From Flavobacteria bacterium BAL38 (GTDB lineage: Bacteria > Bacteroidota > Bacteroidia > Flavobacteriales > Flavobacteriaceae): 64,000 bases of DNA. This document shows positions 58,227 to 64,000 of this stretch, piece by piece (the stretch's first letter is position 1; each line of letters starts with the position of its first letter). Position numbers and translations under genes: made by a program. The stretch is taken from contig AAXX01000001.1 of assembly GCA_000169355.1 (NCBI GenBank), positions 124,001-188,000 on the forward strand, given 5' to 3'. Under the pieces are notes generated by a model, which worked only from the letters and a program-made list of their open reading frames with translations, was not told where the DNA came from and searched no databases.

Positions 58227-58698
58227 ACCTTTCTTTTAATGGGAATCCAAATTTCTTCTTCAGAATCGGGTGCATTATTTTTATATTTCGTTCCTAATAT
58301 TTCGAAATGCGGTCTGTTATCTAATTCAAAATCTGATTTTGGCAACCATTCAGTATAAATTAAATTAAAAAATGCAGCAGCATTACTTTGATTTCCTTTA
58401 TAATTGAAAACAGCATACAAACCTTCTGATATTTCAAGAATTTCCATATCAGCTGGAATAAAATCAAAACTAGAAACCGCAATTGCTGCCCATTTTACAA
58501 AAGGCGTATTTGGATTAAAATCAAAATTATCAGGATTGATTTGGATATTATATAAATCTGTTCCAACCACATTTTAATTTCTTTTAATCTTGGCATAAAA
58601 TTACTCCATAACTCAAAAGCGCGATAATCTGCATAAGTAAATGTAAGTTTTTTACCGATTAATTTAGTATTTGAAAAAAAAAGTATTGAAACATCCAT
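58223..58698 (-). pseudogene. GyrI-like effector-binding domain gene with a frameshift
   Basis: Two frames together make one GyrI/AraC-effector-like protein. From ATG 58698: MDVSILFFSNTKLIGKKLTF, then FELWSNFMPRLKEIK. In a second frame: VVGTDLYNIQINPDNF to the end, including GLYAVFNYKG, LPKSDFELDNRPHFEILG and EEEIWIPIK. One extra A in the AAAA run (plus-strand TTTT, 58572-58575) would give KEIKNVVGTDLY and a 158-residue protein of the usual length. Such domains bind small hydrophobic ligands. It is either a recent inactivation or a missed base. Confidence 0.85.
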
Positions 58699-58825
58699 TA
58701 CTTGAAATTAATAGCAAATATAATTAACAATTAATTTACTTCCTTAATTTAAAAAAAACATTTAAATAATGATTAAAAAATAAATTGATGATTTTACCAT
58801 AACCACCCCAACTATGATTTAAAAG

Positions 58826-58833
58826 TAAGTTTG
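58826..58833 (+). promoter_or_regulatory. Candidate -7 box for the 58857 gene
   Basis: TAAGTTTG, 23 bases before the ATG. A -33 element is not evident. Confidence 0.45.
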
Positions 58834-58856
58834 CCAAAATAACACAAACTTATATT

Positions 58857-61595
58857 ATGAAAATTAAAATTACTTTGCTTTTTAGTTTAATGAGCTTATT
58901 TATTCAAGCTCAATTAGCTTCTACAGGAGATATTGCTTTTGTAGGTTTTAATGCCGATGGAAATGATGATGTTGCATTTGTAACATTTAAAGAAATTCCA
59001 GCAAATTCTTCAATTATTTTTTGTGATTCCGAATGGAATGGAACAAGTTTTGGTAATGACGAAGGAGATTTTACTTGGTCATCTGGTACAACTGTTATTC
59101 CAGCTGGTACAGTTATTACAATTAATAATATAAGTACTGCAATTACTCCTTCTATTGGAACTATAACATTAAATAATGCCGGTGGACTTTCATCATCAAG
59201 TGATGCCCTTTTTGCTTTTTTAGGAACATCTCCTAGAACTGTTACAACAATGTTGGCAGCAATATCTAATTCCACAACTGGATTTGGAGATTTAACTAAT
59301 TCGGGATTAACAATTGGTTCTACGGCAATTCTTTTACCTGAAGGAACCGATATGGCTAACTATAATGGTCCCAGAACTGGGTTTACTTTAAACAATTATT
59401 TATCACAAATAAATAATATGGCAAATTGGCAATTGGAAGACACTGCAGCAGATGACAGTGCAAATGCGACAACCCCTGATTTACCTTTTAATACTGCTAT
59501 TTTTAACGGTACAACTTATACTATTACGATAGCTACAGAAACTGCAATTGTAAATGAAAATGACAACACTATTGATATCCTACTAAATTTATCAAATCCT
59601 TCGACAAGTTCAATTACTGTAGATGTAATCATTTCAACTTCAATTGGAACTGCTACAAATGGAGTAGAATATTCTTTTACTAATCAAACAGTAACCTTTC
59701 TTGCAAACACTACTAGTCAATTTATTACTGTAATTTTAAATGATAATAGCGTTGCAAATGGTGATAAATATTTACAATTAGAATTAATTAATCCTAATGG
59801 TGCAACTATCGGTGCATTATCTAAAAAAACAATTTATATTTTAGATGATGAAGCTGAAGTACCTGTTGCTACAAATTCTTTAAACATTAATTTCTTATCT
59901 AATTATGTAGTTGATGCTACAGGTTCAGCTGAAATTGTAGCTTATGATGCAACAACTCAGCGCTTATTTGTAATGAACTCAACGGCTTCAAAAGTTGAAA
60001 TATTAAACTTTTCTAACCCATCTGCAATTTCAACCATCCAATCAATAGACTTATCGGCTTATGGAATTGGAGGAACTAGTATCGCAGTAAAAAATGGCAT
60101 TGTTGTAGCAACAGTTGAAGGTGCAGGTTTTGCAAATGGAAAAGTAATTTTTATGGATACTAACGGAACTATTGGTTCTGTAGTAGAAGTTGGTGTTTTG
60201 CCTGATATGATTACTTTTACTCCAGATGGATCTAAAGTATTAACTGCAAATGAAGGACAACCAAGTAATGATTATACGATAGATCCAGAAGGCAGTATTT
60301 CAGTAATTAATGTTTCTGGTGGATTTAATAATGTACAACAATCTGATGTTACTCATATAAATTTCAACGCTTTTGATAGTCAATTAGCAACTTTAAAAGC
60401 TTCTGGACTTAGAATTTTTGGAGTTAATGCAACTGTTTCTAAAGATGTGGAACCAGAATACATTACTGTTGCTGATGACGGATTAACAGCTTGGGTTACT
60501 TTGCAAGAAAATAACGCAATTGCAACAATAGATTTAGTAACAAATCAAATTTCAGCTATTTTACCATTAGGACTAAAAGATCACAATTTACCTGGTAATA
60601 CTTTAGATACTTCAGATCAATTTAATGGTATATTTATGGGAAATTGGCCAATAAAAGGAATGTATATGCCAGATGCAATGGCGCATTATACTATTGCTGG
60701 TACAACATACTTAGTAACTGCAAATGAAGGTGACTCTAGAGATTATAGTGGTTTGTCTGAAGAAGTGCGTATAAGTAATAGCTCATATGTTTTAGACCCA
60801 ACTGCTTTTCCTAATGCTGCATTTCTTAAAAAGAATATTAACTTAGGTAGATTAACCGTTACTAATGCTTCAGGTGATACAGATAATGATGGTGATTTTG
60901 ATGAAATTCATGTATTTGGTGCTCGATCTTTTAGTATTTGGAATGCATCAACAGGTCAATTGGTTTATGACAGTGGTGATGATTTTGAAAAAATAACAGC
61001 AAACGACCCAACTTTTGGTGCTTTATTTAATGTGAGTAACGACAATATTAATTTAAAAAATAGAAGTGATAACAAAGGTCCAGAACCAGAAGGAATCACA
61101 GTAGCTGAAATTAATGGCTCAACTTATGCTTTTATAACTTTAGAAAGAATTGGAGGTTTAATAACATATGATATTACAAATCCGATAGCTCCAGTATTTG
61201 TTTCTTATAAAAATAACAGAACCATTGGTACTTTAGGTGGTGATTTAGGTCCTGAAGGCATTATTTATATTAATGCAACAGATAGCCCCCTTTCAAAAGG
61301 ATTAGTGGTTATGGCAAATGAAGTAAGTGCTACAATTAGTGTTTATGAAATTACTAATGATGTTTTATCTAATGAAAATTTTAATCCAAATACAAATACT
61401 TTAGTTGTTTATCCTAACCCAGTAAAAGACGAAATTATTTATTTTAATAGAGAAGTTTCAATTTGTCTTTTTGATATTTCAGGAAGAAAAATTACTGAAA
61501 AAGAAAATATATCAAGTTTAGAAATGAATTATCCTAAAGGAATTTATCTTCTTAAAACTAACGATGGTGTTGTTGAAAAAATCATAATTAAGTAG
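58857..61595 (+). CDS. Large T9SS substrate: choice-of-anchor I protein with Calx-beta domain
   Basis: A 912-residue secreted protein. Signal peptide (ends FIQAQ, residue 19); an N-terminal lamin-tail-like region to about 220 (GFNADGNDDVAFVTF); a Calx-beta domain (about 227-331); a beta-propeller of the 'choice-of-anchor I' type (about 342-834) with EVGVLPDMITFTPDGSKVLT, TANEGDSRDY and NKGPEPEGITVAEI; and a type A T9SS sorting domain from about 841 (VVYPNPVKDEI). Propellers of this kind relate to PhoX-like and esterase-like proteins, but catalysis cannot be shown. Single-gene unit with its own terminator. Confidence 0.9.
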   Translation: MKIKITLLFSLMSLFIQAQLASTGDIAFVGFNADGNDDVAFVTFKEIPANSSIIFCDSEWNGTSFGNDEGDFTWSSGTTVIPAGTVITINNISTAITPSIGTITLNNAGGLSSSSDALFAFLGTSPRTVTTMLAAISNSTTGFGDLTNSGLTIGSTAILLPEGTDMANYNGPRTGFTLNNYLSQINNMANWQLEDTAADDSANATTPDLPFNTAIFNGTTYTITIATETAIVNENDNTIDILLNLSNPSTSSITVDVIISTSIGTATNGVEYSFTNQTVTFLANTTSQFITVILNDNSVANGDKYLQLELINPNGATIGALSKKTIYILDDEAEVPVATNSLNINFLSNYVVDATGSAEIVAYDATTQRLFVMNSTASKVEILNFSNPSAISTIQSIDLSAYGIGGTSIAVKNGIVVATVEGAGFANGKVIFMDTNGTIGSVVEVGVLPDMITFTPDGSKVLTANEGQPSNDYTIDPEGSISVINVSGGFNNVQQSDVTHINFNAFDSQLATLKASGLRIFGVNATVSKDVEPEYITVADDGLTAWVTLQENNAIATIDLVTNQISAILPLGLKDHNLPGNTLDTSDQFNGIFMGNWPIKGMYMPDAMAHYTIAGTTYLVTANEGDSRDYSGLSEEVRISNSSYVLDPTAFPNAAFLKKNINLGRLTVTNASGDTDNDGDFDEIHVFGARSFSIWNASTGQLVYDSGDDFEKITANDPTFGALFNVSNDNINLKNRSDNKGPEPEGITVAEINGSTYAFITLERIGGLITYDITNPIAPVFVSYKNNRTIGTLGGDLGPEGIIYINATDSPLSKGLVVMANEVSATISVYEITNDVLSNENFNPNTNTLVVYPNPVKDEIIYFNREVSICLFDISGRKITEKENISSLEMNYPKGIYLLKTNDGVVEKIIIK

Positions 61596-61615
61596 TTAGT
61601 GATTATGATTAAACT

Positions 61616-61645
61616 AAAAGACCTTTCAATTATGAAAGGTCTTTT
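61616..61645. terminator. Bidirectional terminator between the 58857 gene and icmF
   Basis: A perfect 12-bp stem AAAAGACCTTTC / GAAAGGTCTTTT with a 6-base loop and a T run after it; it separates two convergent genes. Confidence 0.88.
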
Positions 61646-61667
61646 TTTATATTTAATTCAATTTAAA

Positions 61668-64000
61668 TTACATATTTCGTCTGTATTGACCACCAACCTC
61701 AAACAACGCACTTGTAATTTGACCTAACGAACAAACCTTAGTAGCATCCATTAATTTTTCAAAAATGTTTTCGTTTTTTATTGCTGCATCTTGTAAAATA
61801 GTAATGTGTTCCGCTACTTTTTCTGCACTTGTTTTATGTAAATTAGCTAACATATCTATTTGATATTGTTTTTCTTCTTCTGTTGCACGAATAACCTCAG
61901 CAGGAATAACTGTTGGTGAACCTTTTGAACTCAAGAAGGTGTTTACACCAATAATTGGGAATTCTCCCGTATGTTTCAAAGTTTCATAATACAATGATTC
62001 TTCTTGGATTTTCGAACGTTGGTACATCGTTTCCATTGCACCTAAAACACCGCCACGCTCAGTAATTCTATCGAATTCTTGTAAAACAGCATCTTCTACT
62101 AAATCGGTTAACTCTTCAATAATGAACGAACCTTGAATTGGATTTTCGTTTTTAGCTAAACCTAATTCTTTATTAATAATCAACTGAATTGCCATTGCTC
62201 TTCGTACTGATTCTTCTGTTGGAGTGGTAATCGCTTCATCATAAGCATTCGTATGTAACGAGTTACAGTTATCATAAATTGCATATAATGCCTGTAAAGT
62301 CGTACGAATATCATTAAAATCAATCTCTTGCGCGTGTAAGGAACGACCAGATGTTTGAATGTGATATTTCAACATTTGCGCTCTTTCGTTAGCCCCGTAT
62401 TTATTTTTCATGGCTTTCGCCCAAATTTTACGTGCAACACGACCGATTACCGCATATTCTGGATCAATTCCGTTTGAGAAGAAGAAAGATAAATTCGGAC
62501 CGAAATCATTTATATTCATTCCACGGCTCAAATAATATTCCACGTAAGTGAAACCATTTGAAAGTGTGAAAGCTAATTGTGTAATAGGATTTGCTCCTGC
62601 TTCCGCAATATGATAACCTGAAATAGAAACCGAATAAAAATTACGAACGTTTTGTTTGATAAAATATTCCTGAACATCACCCATTAATCGTAACGCAAAT
62701 TCAGTTGAAAAAATACATGTATTTTGCGCTTGATCTTCTTTTAAAATATCGGCTTGAACCGTTCCACGAACTTGTGCTAACGTTTTTACTTTGATATCTT
62801 GATATACTTCAAAAGGTAAAACTTGGTCTCCCGTTACTCCTAAAAGCATCAAACCTAAACCATTATTTCCTTCTGGTAAAGCGCCTTGATATCTTGGACG
62901 CTCCACTCCTTTTTTCTTATAGATTTCGTTGATTTTAGCTTCTACTTCATCTTGAAGATTATTCTCAATAATGTATTTTTCACAGTTTTGATCGATGGCA
63001 GCATTCATAAAGAATCCCAACAACATAGGTGCAGGACCATTAATAGTCATTGAAACCGAAGTTAACGGATGACTTAAATCGAAACCTGAATATAATTTCT
63101 TAGCATCGTCTAAACAACAAATAGAAACTCCGGCATTACCAATTTTTCCATAAATATCGGGACGAATGTGTGGATCATTTCCGTATAAAGTAACCGAATC
63201 AAAAGCAGTTGACAAACGTTTTGCTGGTAATCCGGCAGAAACATAATGAAAACGCTTGTTTGTTCTTTCTGGTCCGCCTTCTCCGGCAAACATTCTACTT
63301 GGATCTTCTCCTTCACGTTTAAATGGATATAATCCTGACGTAAAAGGAAATTCTCCTGGTACATTTTCTTGTAAATTCCATTTTAAAATATCGCCCCAAG
63401 CTTGGTATTTTGGTAAGGCTACTTTTGGAATTTGAGAATGTGATAATGATTCGGTATGTGTTGCGATTTTGATTTCTTTATCACGAACTTTAAAGCTGTA
63501 AACCGGATTTTTGTATTTGTTTACTTTTTCGTCCCAAGTTAAAATGATTTCCCAATTGTATGGATCTAAATTCATTTTTACACGGTCGAATTCTGCAATT
63601 AACAATTTTGTAAAATCCATTTTGTCATTCTGAACTTGTTTCAGAATCTCATCAGCATCTAAGCCAAACTTCGACAAGCTCAGTTTGACATTCGTTACAG
63701 TTTCAATCGTTTTGAAAATTCCGTATAATTTTTGAGCTACTTCTACTTGCGTAAGTGCAGTTTCATCATATTTTCTATTGTTTTCGGCAATTTCAGATAA
63801 GTAACGCGTTCTGTGTGGTGGAATTACGAAAATTTTCTCGCTCATTTCACGTGTGATTTCGAAAGTCGAATTTAAATCGGCTCCTGTTTTCTCTACAATC
63901 TTATCCATGATAGATTTGTAAAGCGTATTCATTCCTGGGTCGTTGAATTGCGAAGCGATAGTTCCAAAAATTGGCATCGTATCCGTATCCACATCCCATA
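61668..64000 (-). CDS. icmF: Fused isobutyryl-CoA mutase, C-terminal part
   Basis: An adenosylcobalamin-dependent acyl-CoA mutase with built-in G-protein chaperone. The frame is open at the window edge, so the B12-binding domain and the GTPase P-loop lie outside; visible are the end of the G-domain region, a linker and the mutase barrel ([62 protein letters not shown]). The segment AQNTCIFS has Gln where methylmalonyl-CoA mutase has an Arg that binds the substrate carboxylate, favouring isobutyryl- over methylmalonyl-CoA. The linker contains a translated palindromic repeat at 63623-63690. GTG at 63992 is inside the frame, not a start. Confidence 0.88.
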   Translation of the reverse strand, partial: WDVDTDTMPIFGTIASQFNDPGMNTLYKSIMDKIVEKTGADLNSTFEITREMSEKIFVIPPHRTRYLSEIAENNRKYDETALTQVEVAQKLYGIFKTIETVTNVKLSLSKFGLDADEILKQVQNDKMDFTKLLIAEFDRVKMNLDPYNWEIILTWDEKVNKYKNPVYSFKVRDKEIKIATHTESLSHSQIPKVALPKYQAWGDILKWNLQENVPGEFPFTSGLYPFKREGEDPSRMFAGEGGPERTNKRFHYVSAGLPAKRLSTAFDSVTLYGNDPHIRPDIYGKIGNAGVSICCLDDAKKLYSGFDLSHPLTSVSMTINGPAPMLLGFFMNAAIDQNCEKYIIENNLQDEVEAKINEIYKKKGVERPRYQGALPEGNNGLGLMLLGVTGDQVLPFEVYQDIKVKTLAQVRGTVQADILKEDQAQNTCIFSTEFALRLMGDVQEYFIKQNVRNFYSVSISGYHIAEAGANPITQLAFTLSNGFTYVEYYLSRGMNINDFGPNLSFFFSNGIDPEYAVIGRVARKIWAKAMKNKYGANERAQMLKYHIQTSGRSLHAQEIDFNDIRTTLQALYAIYDNCNSLHTNAYDEAITTPTEESVRRAMAIQLIINKELGLAKNENPIQGSFIIEELTDLVEDAVLQEFDRITERGGVLGAMETMYQRSKIQEESLYYETLKHTGEFPIIGVNTFLSSKGSPTVIPAEVIRATEEEKQYQIDMLANLHKTSAEKVAEHITILQDAAIKNENIFEKLMDATKVCSLGQITSALFEVGGQYRRNM
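63623..63690. repeat. REP-like palindromic element inside icmF
   Basis: A 68-bp element bounded by TGTCA and TGACA, with hairpin TTCTGAA-CTTGT-TTCAGAA (63628-63646) and a second, weaker one around TCGACAAGCTC. On the coding strand it is read without a stop as [19 protein letters not shown] followed by ND. It has the same architecture as 29792-29850. Confidence 0.85.

Overview
The window is an AT-rich stretch of a Flavobacteriaceae chromosome, most likely Flavobacterium or a close relative. Four things point there. Several secreted proteins end in type IX secretion (T9SS) sorting domains. Genes are preceded by Bacteroidetes-type -7 boxes (TAnnTTTG, sometimes with TTTG/TTG 16-20 bases upstream) and lack Shine-Dalgarno sites. 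The gene order bamD-rpoZ-coaBC-DUF4835-recN is typical of the family. Type III glutamine synthetase, PafA phosphatase, FabV and LytTR regulators are all typical as well. I recognised no tRNA, rRNA, CRISPR array, prophage or insertion sequence with a transposase.

Layout. 1-2.6 kb: the N-terminus of a membrane sensor (probably a histidine kinase), coaE and a glycosyltransferase. 2.6-7.2 kb: a 1514-residue secreted mosaic protein with repeated Fn3/adhesin modules. 7.4-13.6 kb: fabV, then the operon bamD-rpoZ-coaBC-DUF4835-recN. 13.6-20 kb: dapA with a DUF6913 gene, a 5'-nucleotidase split over two genes, a YhhN-like membrane protein, ligA and a DUF6495 gene. 20-30 kb: rpsF-rpsR-rplI, a LytTR regulator, priA, nadC with a BrkB-like protein and a chalcone-isomerase-like protein, sucC and lysA. 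29.7-30.15 kb: an intergenic repeat cluster. 30-43 kb: pafA, a nitronate monooxygenase-like gene, a T9SS subtilase, a Na+/Ca2+ exchanger family protein, mnmA, a MORN protein, a FAS1 lipoprotein, proC, yidC and pyrG. 44-51 kb: a second repeat region, DUF3820, a lipoprotein, OsmC, a LysM/binding-protein fusion, guaA, a frameshifted four-helix protein and purM. 51-56 kb: three tandem double-OmpA proteins and glnN. 56.5-64 kb: DUF1543, small proteins, YchJ, a frameshifted GyrI-like gene, a large T9SS substrate and the C-terminal part of an IcmF-type mutase.

Most genes are housekeeping: cofactors (CoA, NAD), nucleotides (PyrG, GuaA, PurM), amino acids (DapA, LysA, ProC, GlnN), envelope biogenesis (BamD, YidC, OmpA proteins) and genome maintenance (RecN, LigA, PriA). 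Three T9SS cargo proteins sit beside a DUF4835 protein that may itself serve that secretion route.

The most unusual content is a dispersed palindromic repeat. Its stems covary around a CTTGT/ACAAG loop. It occurs as an inverted pair and within a 119-bp tandem array after lysA, in the pyrG leader, as a shrunken copy near 45.3 kb, and in frame inside the icmF coding region. Other points are the OmpA paralogues, whose second domain has a Cys-Cys where the peptidoglycan-binding Asp normally sits; two genes each broken by one missing base in a homopolymer; and several gene starts that promoters or terminators show should be moved downstream.
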